64,000 nt of DNA. It comes from an uncultured Nitrospirales bacterium. Its GTDB lineage: Bacteria; Nitrospirota; Nitrospiria; Nitrospirales; UBA8639. Every line of letters begins with the position of its first letter. The first letter of the stretch is position 1. The notes beneath the pieces were generated by a model. The model was not told where the DNA came from. It made no database searches and saw only the letters and a list, made by a program, of their open reading frames with translations. Position numbers and translations under genes: made by a program. The stretch lies in NCBI GenBank assembly GCA_951812745.1, contig OX638327.1:1415914-1479913 (forward strand), given 5' to 3'. Positions 1 to 6,615 of the stretch are shown piece by piece.

Positions 1-152
1 ATCGTATCGCGAGCCGCGATCTCGTGACTCCCGGGCCGGAGCTCGACGTGCAACTCGTGATGCCGAATGGTGACGTCCGCGGCCTCCACGGTCAGGCTCA
101 TGAGCAGGCTGATGCTCCACGTTCCTGCGATCGTCAAGCCTGCCCGCTTCAT
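1..152 (-). CDS. N-terminus of an exported protein, cut by the window edge
   Basis: An open frame starts at ATG 152, overlaps the ftsY stop by the ATGA arrangement, and runs off the left edge after about 50 residues. It begins [12 protein letters not shown], followed by a hydrophobic stretch and an alanine-rich cleavage-like site (VEAAD), so a signal peptide is likely. The mature start has the alternating H-x-L-x-V-x-L-x-P pattern seen at the N-terminal beta domain of M1-type aminopeptidases. That resemblance is weak inference from about 25 residues. The coupled start suggests co-expression with ftsY. Confidence 0.6.
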   Translation of the reverse strand, partial: MKRAGLTIAGTWSISLLMSLTVEAADVTIRHHELHVELRPGSHEIAARDT

Positions 153-1066
153 GACGGGTGAACCTCCAACAAGGCCTCGGCAAAGGCTTGCGCGTGAAAG
201 TCCTGCAAGTCTTCTTCCTGTTCGCCGATGCCGATCAAGCGCACCGGAATGGCCAATTCCTCGGCAATGGCCAACACGACCCCGCCTTTGGCCGTGCCGT
301 CCAGCTTCGTGAGGGCCAACCCCGTGACTCCGATGGCCTCGTGAAATTGTTTGGCCTGGGCCACTGCATTTTGTCCGATGGTGCCGTCAAGCGTGAGCAA
401 CACTTCATGCGGGGCCCCGGGGTATTCACGATCCAGCACCCGTTTCATTTTTTTCAGTTCATCCATCAAATTGACTTTCGTATGCAGCCGGCCGGCCGTG
501 TCGATCAACATGACGTCCACGCCCCTGGCTCTTGCAGCCGCAAGCCCGTCAAACACCACGGCCGACGGGTCCGCTCCTTGCCGGTGCTTGATCACGTCGG
601 CCCCGATTCGCTTGCCCCACACTTCCAACTGTTCGATAGCCGCGGCCCGGAAGGTATCCGCCGCAACGAGGAGCGGGGTCAACCCTTGCTTGCGCAGGCG
701 ACCGGCCAATTTCGCCATACTCGTGGTTTTCCCCACGCCGTTGACGCCCACCGCCAAAATCACGAATGGTTTGGGACCCGTTCGGATGAGTTCGTCAATC
801 GGCTTGGATTCCACGGACGCCAAAATGTCCGCCATCGCCCGCTTCAACTCCTGAATGGATTCCCGGGGGTCTCCACCCGCCGTCTCCCGAAGCCGTTCGA
901 TCAAACGATCCGTGGTCCGAACGCCGACGTCCGCTCCCAACAACGACGCTTCGACTTCTTCCAGGACCTCGGGGTCGAGACCACGGCCCATCAATTGCAT
1001 CAACGAACGCTGGACGCCCTTTCGCGTTTTGCCGAGCCCTTCTTTCAGTCGATCAAGCCAGCCCAT
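149..1066 (-). CDS. ftsY: Signal recognition particle receptor FtsY
   Basis: FtsY is the SRP receptor GTPase that docks SRP-bound ribosomes at the inner membrane for co-translational insertion. The 305-residue protein has the helical N domain (about 1-90) and the G domain with P-loop [21 protein letters not shown] and TKLDG motifs. It lacks the long acidic A domain of the E. coli protein, so it is the short form that binds the membrane through its N-terminal amphipathic helix ([11 protein letters not shown]). It is last-but-one in a ybeY-ftsY run and overlaps the next gene by 4 nt. The family is certain. Confidence 0.97.
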   Translation of the reverse strand: MGWLDRLKEGLGKTRKGVQRSLMQLMGRGLDPEVLEEVEASLLGADVGVRTTDRLIERLRETAGGDPRESIQELKRAMADILASVESKPIDELIRTGPKPFVILAVGVNGVGKTTSMAKLAGRLRKQGLTPLLVAADTFRAAAIEQLEVWGKRIGADVIKHRQGADPSAVVFDGLAAARARGVDVMLIDTAGRLHTKVNLMDELKKMKRVLDREYPGAPHEVLLTLDGTIGQNAVAQAKQFHEAIGVTGLALTKLDGTAKGGVVLAIAEELAIPVRLIGIGEQEEDLQDFHAQAFAEALLEVHPS

Positions 1067-1107
1067 GGGTTCGTGATCCTCGTCTGTGCTCGTTCGTTGG
1101 TTGACGA

Positions 1108-1156
1108 TCCCCCCTCACCCCAACCCTCTCCCTCGCTGGGGAGAGGGAGAGAGATC
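1108..1156 (-). repeat. Palindromic dispersed-type repeat
   Basis: A GC-rich inverted repeat lies between ybeY and ftsY. A perfect 9-bp stem CCCTCTCCC (1124-1132) pairs with GGGAGAGGG (1139-1147) around a 6-nt loop, next to a CCCTCACCCCAACC flank. This flank-plus-palindrome composition is like small palindromic repeats found many times in some proteobacterial and Nitrospira genomes. Only one copy is in this window, so the repeat status is inference. It has no U-tract in either direction and is therefore not a classical terminator. Confidence 0.55.
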
Positions 1157-1610
1157 AGGATTCAACCACCAACGATGGCACGGGGGTGAAAGTTTCAAAC
1201 AGTTCCGTTTCCTTTCGGTGCATACGCCGGGCCTGCCACTTGCTCCGCTCATGGTCATAGCCGACCAGATGAAGCAATCCGTGAATCAGCAAGCGCAGAA
1301 CCTCTTCGTCCAGGGAATGGTTGCGCGCTTTGGCCTGGCACCTGGCCGTGGGCACCGAAATCACCACGTCCCCGAGCAGGGGAGACACGCCGGTTTGGGC
1401 TTCCCGATACGCAAACGCCAGGACGTCCGTGGTTCGATCCTGGTTCCGATACGTCCGGTTCAACCGCCGCATCCTCGTATCGCCGACCAACCCGATACAG
1501 ACTTCGGCCCCATCCTCGTCAAGGAGCCGCAGGAGTCTCCCGGTGACGCGACGCAACGTCCCCTGACGTACCGACACACTTTTCACGCGACATTGAATAC
1601 TGACGGACAC
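1155..1610 (-). CDS. ybeY: Endoribonuclease YbeY
   Basis: YbeY is a single-strand-specific, zinc-dependent endoribonuclease acting in 16S rRNA 3'-end maturation and 70S ribosome quality control. The signature HGLLHLVGYDH (H-x3-H-x5-H) is near residue 110, and the length (151 aa) is normal. The start is GTG at 1610 with no strong ribosome binding site, so a slightly different start is possible. It lies between phoH and ftsY. The phoH-ybeY pairing is a widely conserved neighbourhood and supports the call. Confidence 0.95.
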   Translation of the reverse strand: MSVSIQCRVKSVSVRQGTLRRVTGRLLRLLDEDGAEVCIGLVGDTRMRRLNRTYRNQDRTTDVLAFAYREAQTGVSPLLGDVVISVPTARCQAKARNHSLDEEVLRLLIHGLLHLVGYDHERSKWQARRMHRKETELFETFTPVPSLVVES

Positions 1611-1677
1611 GAATCACTACGGAGTCCGGGGAACAGCCCGTTCACCCGGCTTGATGGAGGGAACTGCCCGGTCACGT

Positions 1678-2718
1678 TCATTCATCGGTTGCCGCCGAAG
1701 CCGCACCTTTGCCCGTTCCGTTTCCATGTTGGTTGTAGGCCTTGATAATCTCTTGCACCAATCGATGCCGGACCACGTCACTGTCCTGAAAATACACGAA
1801 TTTGATCCCGTCCACGTTTCGCAGGATTTCCGAAATCTGAATCAACCCTGAAGCACGCTCGGGCGGCAAATCGACTTGCGTAATATCCCCCGTCACCACG
1901 GCTTTGGAATTAAAGCCCAACCGCGTGAGAAACATCTTCATCTGTTCCGCCGTGGCATTTTGGGCTTCATCCAGAATGACGAACGCATCGTTCAGGGTCC
2001 GGCCCCGCATAAACGCCAAGGGCGCCATTTCGATGTCCCCGCGTTCGATCAGGCGATTCGCCCGGTCCATGTCCATCATGGCGTACAGGGCATCATACAA
2101 AGGACGAAGGTACGGATGCACCTTGGCGAACATGTCGCCCGGGAGAAAGCCCAATCGCTCACCGGCCTCCACGGCCGGGCGAGCCAGGACGATCCGTTGC
2201 ACTTCCTTTTTCGTCAACGCCGCCAACGCCATGGCCATGGCCATATACGTCTTGCCCGTGCCCGCCGGACCAATGCCGATCACCAGGTCATGTTGCCGGA
2301 TGGCTTCGAGATACACCTGCTGCGAGGGGGTCTTCGGAACCACCCATCCCTTGGGCGTGAGAATGTGAGCCGTATCCAGAGAGGACGAGGTTTCGGGTTG
2401 GTTGGCTTCCGCGGCCTTGAGGGCTCGGGTGACGTCTTCCGATTGTATCTGGCGCCGGCCGATCGTGCGTTCGGCCAGTTCATAGAGCAGCCCTTCGGCT
2501 TGCCCGACCGCTTCAGGCGGCCCTTCCAGGGTCACCTCATTGCCGCGGGCCGACACGCGGACGTGCAGACCGTCTTCGATCAACCGAAGATGTAAGTCTC
2601 TCGGGCCGAACAGGTTGGACAGATCGACCCCTTCACGGAGTGAAACTTTTTTTACGGAAGCGTTCTGGTCCAAAGGAGACACGTTCACGCATTTTAACAA
2701 AGGGGCTCCCGGACCCAC
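1678..2718 (-). CDS. phoH: PhoH-like ATPase (YbeZ)
   Basis: A PhoH-family P-loop ATPase, often partnered with YbeY in RNA metabolism. The 346-residue protein has an N-terminal KH-like segment (about 30-100) and a C-terminal ATPase domain with Walker A GPAGTGKT and Walker B FVILDEAQN. The first in-frame start in the open frame is GTG 2718. No good ribosome binding site is seen there, and GTG 2688 or GTG 2682 are alternatives. The C-terminus is a low-complexity Gly/Ala tail. It is the first gene of a phoH-ybeY-ftsY series, 63 nt after mutM. Confidence 0.93.
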   Translation of the reverse strand: MGPGAPLLKCVNVSPLDQNASVKKVSLREGVDLSNLFGPRDLHLRLIEDGLHVRVSARGNEVTLEGPPEAVGQAEGLLYELAERTIGRRQIQSEDVTRALKAAEANQPETSSSLDTAHILTPKGWVVPKTPSQQVYLEAIRQHDLVIGIGPAGTGKTYMAMAMALAALTKKEVQRIVLARPAVEAGERLGFLPGDMFAKVHPYLRPLYDALYAMMDMDRANRLIERGDIEMAPLAFMRGRTLNDAFVILDEAQNATAEQMKMFLTRLGFNSKAVVTGDITQVDLPPERASGLIQISEILRNVDGIKFVYFQDSDVVRHRLVQEIIKAYNQHGNGTGKGAASAATDE

Positions 2719-2781
2719 AAGATAAAGATGTGTAACAAGAGGATGGCGTGCCGGGATCGTGCGTCAGTATGACTTCTTGGT

Positions 2782-3609
2782 TTACCGTTTCTGGCAGGCC
2801 GGACAAAGAAATGACGCGCGTTCGTCCGAGAGACCTTGAATCCTGGTCCCGCACCCGTTCGGACAGAATGCGCCTTTCTTTTGATACACCAGATGCCGGC
2901 CCTGGTATCTTCCCCGAGTCCCATCCGGCGCGACGAAACTCCGAATTGACGAGCCTCCCATGAGGATCGCTTCTCCCAGCACGCGTTGCATGGTCTCAAA
3001 CAACGTGCGGATTCTTCGCCTCGACAACCGAGACCCGCGAGCATGTGGATGGATGCCGGATCGAAACAGCACTTCATTGGCGTAGATGTTCCCGATACCG
3101 GCGATCCGGTGTTGATTTAACAACACGGCCTTGATCCGTCCACGGCAGGATTTGATCAAATCCACAAACTCCGCACCGGTCATCGTCAACGGATCAGGGC
3201 CAAAGCGGCGTTGGCGATAGACTGTCCAGGCCTTCTGATTCAGGAGATACAGTCTGCCGAATCGACGGGCGTTCCAATACCACACCTCCGGTTGCGGGCC
3301 GTTTGCCAGCTTCATGACCATGTGCACGTGCTTCGCACTCGGCACCGCTTCCCGCGCCAAGAGCAACAGGCCCGTCATGCCGAGCTCCGCCACCACCACC
3401 CGTTTCACCGCGGCCCGCTCGCAGACCAAGATGACGCTCTTCCCCTGCCGCTGCACGTCCACGACGCACGCGCCGGCATACCAGGAGAGGGACTCGATGC
3501 CTTGCCGGATGATGTCTTCCCGTCCGACCCGGATCCGGGCGATCGTGGTCCCCACCACGGCCGCCTGTAATTGTCGTCGAACCACTTCGGCTTCGGGAAG
3601 TTCCGGCAT
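2782..3609 (-). CDS. mutM: Formamidopyrimidine-DNA glycosylase
   Basis: MutM (Fpg) removes 8-oxoguanine and formamidopyrimidines and nicks the abasic site. The start at ATG 3609 gives the canonical MPELPEAEVV N-terminus, with the catalytic proline (Pro2 counting Met) and Glu3, and has a GGAGGA ribosome binding site. The protein is 275 aa, a normal length. The C-terminal zinc finger reads CPNGC...CPAC, that is C-x3-C rather than the usual C-x2-C, a one-residue insertion in the first knuckle. The helix-two-turn-helix region is intact (LNQHRIAGIGNIYANE). The function is secure despite the finger variant. Confidence 0.95.
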   Translation of the reverse strand: MPELPEAEVVRRQLQAAVVGTTIARIRVGREDIIRQGIESLSWYAGACVVDVQRQGKSVILVCERAAVKRVVVAELGMTGLLLLAREAVPSAKHVHMVMKLANGPQPEVWYWNARRFGRLYLLNQKAWTVYRQRRFGPDPLTMTGAEFVDLIKSCRGRIKAVLLNQHRIAGIGNIYANEVLFRSGIHPHARGSRLSRRRIRTLFETMQRVLGEAILMGGSSIRSFVAPDGTRGRYQGRHLVYQKKGAFCPNGCGTRIQGLSDERASFLCPACQKR

Positions 3610-3704
3610 CGCGATCCTCCATGAACCGGGCAAGCGTATCGGCACAAACGGGTGCCCGACAACTATTTTTCACGCCCGATCCGAACGCACTGCGCTGACG
3701 GCAG

Positions 3705-3733
3705 TTGCGTGAACCCTCGGCGGCTCCTATACT
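3705..3733 (+). promoter_or_regulatory. sigma70-type promoter for the zinc-ribbon gene pair
   Basis: A TTGCGT -35 box lies 17 bp upstream of a TATACT -10 box (3728-3733). The predicted transcription start near 3740 is about 35 nt before the ATG at 3775. Confidence 0.65.
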
Positions 3734-3774
3734 GTTGAGGCAGTCATTGACCACCCTTCACCGGAAAGCCTGTT

Positions 3775-4134
3775 ATGTCCAGTCTCGATGTCCAATACGT
3801 TCAGGACCGGCTTGGCGAAGCGAAATGCGCCGTGTGCAAGAAAAGCCGGTTCGGTATCGATAGCCGGAACATGAAGGAAGACGGGGAATGGAAGGGGATC
3901 TGCCTGGACTGCTATTATCACTTCCCGGTCTACACGGATATGGAGTTTTATCTCCGAACCCAGCCTGACGTGAAATATTGGCTCAAAGAAATTACCTGCC
4001 CCGTTTGCAGTAACCGGGGAGTCACGCTCGACTTTCGCATTATCATGTCCGTGCGGGAGTCCCGCTATTTCGTGGCCTGCGAGCATTGCCGGCACTCATT
4101 TACCGAACAATCTTTTTTGGAAGTCTTTGAATAA
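3775..4134 (+). CDS. Uncharacterised double zinc-ribbon protein
   Basis: I do not recognise this 119-residue protein. It contains two similar Cys-pair units: CAVC near residue 19 followed by CLDC near 46, and CPVC near 76 followed by CEHC near 102. Each unit looks like a four-cysteine zinc ribbon, about 57 residues apart, suggesting an internal duplication. It has no signal peptide or membrane segment, so it is cytoplasmic. A GGAAAG-type ribosome binding site and a clear promoter precede the ATG. It is followed after 5 nt by a small acidic gene, probably co-transcribed. Nucleic-acid or protein binding is a guess. Confidence 0.8.
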   Translation: MSSLDVQYVQDRLGEAKCAVCKKSRFGIDSRNMKEDGEWKGICLDCYYHFPVYTDMEFYLRTQPDVKYWLKEITCPVCSNRGVTLDFRIIMSVRESRYFVACEHCRHSFTEQSFLEVFE

Positions 4135-4139
4135 CTCTT

Positions 4140-4346
4140 ATGAACGATTCCGAACCCTCCACCCCACCCCAGGACCCGGTTCCCGACAAAGACGACGCCT
4201 CGCCGGATTCGCCCAAAGCCAAAAAGGAAATTCACGTGGTCTCGGTTCCTCACGATGACGACATGATTGCCGAAGAAATGGCTGAACTCTTTGAAGAAGA
4301 TGAAGTGACCCACCAACACGGAAGCACCGAACCCGAAGGCGACTAG
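4140..4346 (+). CDS. Small acidic hypothetical protein
   Basis: This is a 68-residue protein rich in Asp, Glu, Pro and Ser, with a short basic patch (KAKKE) and then an acidic helix-like segment (DDDMIAEEMAELFEEDE). The ends are probably disordered. It starts 5 nt after the zinc-ribbon gene and so belongs to the same transcript. No family is recognised. The acidic character could suit an interaction with the Cys-rich neighbour, but nothing in the sequence shows this. The tight coupling supports it being a real gene. Confidence 0.6.
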   Translation: MNDSEPSTPPQDPVPDKDDASPDSPKAKKEIHVVSVPHDDDMIAEEMAELFEEDEVTHQHGSTEPEGD

Positions 4347-4380
4347 CCGGGCCATGTTCTGTAAGGCCGACTGAAGGAGA

Positions 4381-5163
4381 TCAGGGCTTGGGGAACCATG
4401 GGATGAACGCATTGGTGGTCCGTTGATACTCCCGGTAGTCCTCGCCCCGGCTGGCTAATGCCTGGGATTCGGCCAGAGGGATGCCCGTCACCTTGAGCAA
4501 AGCGCCGATCATGACGATCGGGCCCACCAGCGTCAACCACCAGTCGGGCAATCCGATACTCATCACCACGTAGGCACACCAGTGGACGCCTTCAAAGAAG
4601 TAATTCGGGTGCCGGGAATATCGCCATAGTCCCCGTCGACAGGTTTTGCCTTTATTGCCGTGGTCTCGCCGAAACCGACTTAATTGGTCATCTGCCACGG
4701 TTTCTCCGCCGACCCCAATGGCCCAGACGACTACCCCCAGAACTTCCCATACCTGCCACGCGGGGTCGGGATTGGACATCAAAACCAACAAGGGAACCGA
4801 GAAGACGGCGACGGCAACGGCTTGTCCGACGAAATACACAAAAAAATACCACTCCGCCCGATTGCCCCATTTTTCTCGAAGTGACCGGTACCGTTGATCC
4901 TCGACAACGCCACGGAACCGGTTGGCCGCAAGATATGCTGCCAGGCGAACCGCGTACACCGTTGCCATGGCGGCCACCACCAGACGATGACTGACGTCAC
5001 CCGTGGTCGTCAGACCGAAGCCGCCGGCCACGAGGCCGAATCCCACGCAAAATCCCACGTCCGCCAAAGACGCGTTCCTGTGCACCCAACGGTAGCCCGA
5101 CCACAGGCCCACCATCATGGGTGTGGTCAGCAGCAAGGCCCATACGGGGAGTTCCCAGTTCAT
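4381..5163 (-). CDS. DUF1295-family membrane protein (steroid reductase-like)
   Basis: This is a 260-residue integral membrane protein with about six to seven hydrophobic segments. The C-terminal half contains GLWRYSRHPNYFFE and the closing EYQRTTNAFIPWFPK, which mark the DUF1295/3-oxo-5-alpha-steroid 4-dehydrogenase C-terminal fold (also shared with isoprenylcysteine methyltransferases). Members act in the membrane on lipid or isoprenoid substrates. The substrate here cannot be told. It is a single gene convergent with the zinc-ribbon pair and divergent from the next gene. Confidence 0.85.
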   Translation of the reverse strand: MNWELPVWALLLTTPMMVGLWSGYRWVHRNASLADVGFCVGFGLVAGGFGLTTTGDVSHRLVVAAMATVYAVRLAAYLAANRFRGVVEDQRYRSLREKWGNRAEWYFFVYFVGQAVAVAVFSVPLLVLMSNPDPAWQVWEVLGVVVWAIGVGGETVADDQLSRFRRDHGNKGKTCRRGLWRYSRHPNYFFEGVHWCAYVVMSIGLPDWWLTLVGPIVMIGALLKVTGIPLAESQALASRGEDYREYQRTTNAFIPWFPKP

Positions 5164-5225
5164 GGTCTTTTCTCTTCAGACCGTGCGAACCCTCTCGTCC
5201 TTTTGAACGGCCCTGCCTGCGGATA

Positions 5226-5254
5226 TTGACCCTGCGTGGAGCCTTGTGTATGGT
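5226..5254 (+). promoter_or_regulatory. sigma70-type promoter for the 84-aa gene
   Basis: TTGACC (5226-5231) and TATGGT (5249-5254) are separated by 17 bp. The inferred transcription start near 5261 excludes the in-frame upstream start at 5246 and supports the ATG at 5282. Confidence 0.7.
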
Positions 5255-5281
5255 GAGCCGCTACGTCTGGGAGGTGCGCTC

Positions 5282-5536
5282 ATGAATGATCCGTTAATGC
5301 AGGCTTACTTGGAAGTTGAACGTTCCATGCAACGCTATAATGAGGTCCTTGATCACTATCTGATTTCTCTTCAATCCACAGAGGGAGCGGATGCCACCAA
5401 GCTCGAACGCATGACCGCCGGCACAAAGGCCATGAGGGATAGTAGCAGCATCTTTCTGTCCTATGCGAAATTTGTCGCCTACGGCATGCCGGAGAGCGAA
5501 GATCTCATCGAAGAAGAGGATGATCTACAAGCCTGA
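5282..5536 (+). CDS. Small helical hypothetical protein
   Basis: An 84-residue protein beginning MNDPLMQAYLEVERSM and ending in an acidic tail (EEEDDLQA). It appears all-helical with a few heptad-like hydrophobic positions, and it has no cysteines or signal peptide. The ATG at 5282 has a GGGAGG ribosome binding site and sits about 20 nt downstream of the predicted transcription start, so the longer reading from 5246 is unlikely. No family is recognised. It is a monocistronic gene followed by repeat-like DNA and the tRNA-Pro on the other strand. Confidence 0.75.
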   Translation: MNDPLMQAYLEVERSMQRYNEVLDHYLISLQSTEGADATKLERMTAGTKAMRDSSSIFLSYAKFVAYGMPESEDLIEEEDDLQA

Positions 5537-5544
5537 TCCCCACT

Positions 5545-5675
5545 CGTCGTCATGCCCGAAAGGGCACGAGTCCCGCTTGCTTCCCCTGACCCGGACGGTT
5601 GCTCCACAACTGCCAAAGACGTTTATAAAGACACTGGATTCCCGATTACAAATGTCGGGAATGACGGAAAGGTGA
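5545..5675. repeat. Degenerate palindromic repeat-like intergenic DNA
   Basis: A non-coding stretch between the 84-aa gene and tRNA-Pro holds a TGCCC-GAAA-GGGCA hairpin and then a GGATTCCCGA...TCGGGAATGACGG inverted repeat. The second arm pair resembles the common GGATTCCCGC...GCGGGAATGAC class of dispersed bacterial palindromes. Only one copy lies in this window, so mobility or copy number is inferred, not seen. Confidence 0.45.
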
Positions 5676-5712
5676 GACGCTGTTTGTGATGAGAGGGAAG
5701 GGCAAATGGTCA

Positions 5713-5789
5713 TGGTCGGGGCGAGCCGATTTGAACGGCCGACCTCTCGCACCCCAAGCGAGTGCGCTACCGGGCTGCGCCACGCCCCG
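5713..5789 (-). tRNA. tRNA-Pro (GGG anticodon)
   Basis: A 77-nt cloverleaf with encoded CCA (5713-5715), a perfect 7-bp acceptor stem CGGGGCG/CGCCCCG, D-arm GCGC...GCGC, anticodon stem CTCGC/GCGAG with loop TTGGGGT, and T-arm with TTCAAAT loop. The anticodon GGG reads CCC and CCU proline codons. It lies 43 nt downstream of the MerR-type gene on the same strand and may be read with it. Confidence 0.97.
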
Positions 5790-5832
5790 ACAATGATGCC
5801 CTTACAAGAGAAAGGCCGGACCTCTTTCCGGT

Positions 5833-6192
5833 TTACTGCGCGGAGGTCCCGGTTTTCTGACGACTCGACTCATTCAATATATCCAGAATATCCTGAAGTT
5901 CTTCTTTTATTTGCTGGACCTGCCCGACCGGAACCGCGGCGCGCGCCCGATGGCGACGCCAGTACCGTTTGAGGCCCATGATGGTATAGCCTTCCTCATA
6001 GAGCATCCGTTTGATTTCCAGAACGATTTCGATCGTTTGTTTATCATAGACCCGATGCCGCCCCTGACTCTTTCTGGGACGAAGGAAGCTGAACTCGGAT
6101 TCCCAAAAACGCAGCACGGAAGCCGGTAATTTCGTGATCGTACTGACTTCACCAATCTTATAAAACGCCTTGTCCGGGAACTTACTCGCCAT
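5833..6192 (-). CDS. MerR-family transcriptional regulator (short form)
   Basis: A 119-residue protein with an N-terminal MerR winged helix-turn-helix (FYKIGEVSTITKLPASVLRFWE, about residues 8-30, then wing residues GRHRVYD). A short C-terminal region, EGYTIMGLKRYWRRHRAR, is followed by a coiled-coil-like tail. There is no cysteine-rich or large effector domain, so no ligand can be named. ATG 6192 starts the recognisable domain, and an open frame continues upstream without homology. It sits between ihfA and tRNA-Pro, probably in one transcript. This ihf-merR pairing is common in several phyla (from general knowledge). Confidence 0.88.
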   Translation of the reverse strand: MASKFPDKAFYKIGEVSTITKLPASVLRFWESEFSFLRPRKSQGRHRVYDKQTIEIVLEIKRMLYEEGYTIMGLKRYWRRHRARAAVPVGQVQQIKEELQDILDILNESSRQKTGTSAQ

Positions 6193-6248
6193 GGGTATTC
6201 CCAACGACGGCCTCCCTGCCGACCGATGCACGAGGTTGGCGTACGGCT

Positions 6249-6524
6249 CTACGAGTTCACGTCTTTTTTGAAAATCTGACTCGCTCGAAAGGTGACCACC
6301 CTGCGAGGGGTGATGGCAATTTCTTCGCCGGTTCGAGGGTTCCGCCCTTTGCGTTCTCCTTTGTTGCGAACCATGAAATTTCCGAAACCCGCAATTTTCA
6401 CTGCCTCGCCTTTGCGTAGCACGTCCTTCATGCATTGCAAGACGTACTCCACCAACCCCATGGCCTCGGTTTTGGAAACGCCTACTTGTTCACAGATGTG
6501 GTTGGCAATATCGGCTTTGCGCAT
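6249..6524 (-). CDS. ihfA: Integration host factor alpha / HU-type DNA-bending protein
   Basis: A 91-residue DNA-bending protein of the HU/IHF family. The beta-arm signature GFGNFMVRNKGERKGRNPRTG is intact and includes the Pro that intercalates at the DNA kink. Sequence style (MRKADIANHICEQVGVSK, ending RASQIFKK) is closest to the IHF alpha subunit, but a generic HU role cannot be excluded without the partner subunit. The ATG at 6524 is preferred over GTG 6530. A strong promoter lies about 50 nt upstream. Confidence 0.9.
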   Translation of the reverse strand: MRKADIANHICEQVGVSKTEAMGLVEYVLQCMKDVLRKGEAVKIAGFGNFMVRNKGERKGRNPRTGEEIAITPRRVVTFRASQIFKKDVNS

Positions 6525-6576
6525 GGTCACCCCAACTCATCGTTTTTTCCGAGGATAGTCACCGGATTGGCCCTGC

Positions 6577-6605
6577 ACGGTATCGGGCGGGCACCGGATT
6601 GTCAA
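6577..6605 (-). promoter_or_regulatory. sigma70-type promoter for ihfA-merR-tRNA-Pro
   Basis: Reading leftward, TTGACA (6600-6605) and TACCGT (6577-6582) are 17 bp apart. The start of transcription is predicted near 6570, about 45 nt before ihfA. The -35 box is just outside the cimA stop codon. Confidence 0.75.
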
Positions 6606-6615
6606 GAACCGGGGA

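Noticed and set aside
158-1189. Long plus-strand open frame opposite ftsY
   Set aside because: It is antisense to a clear ftsY. Its composition follows the complement of the minus-strand codons and it shows no domain.
5790-5832. Stem CCGGA/TCCGG between merR and tRNA-Pro as a terminator
   Set aside because: Only 5 bp with an interrupted T-rich tail; too weak, and the tRNA may be co-transcribed.
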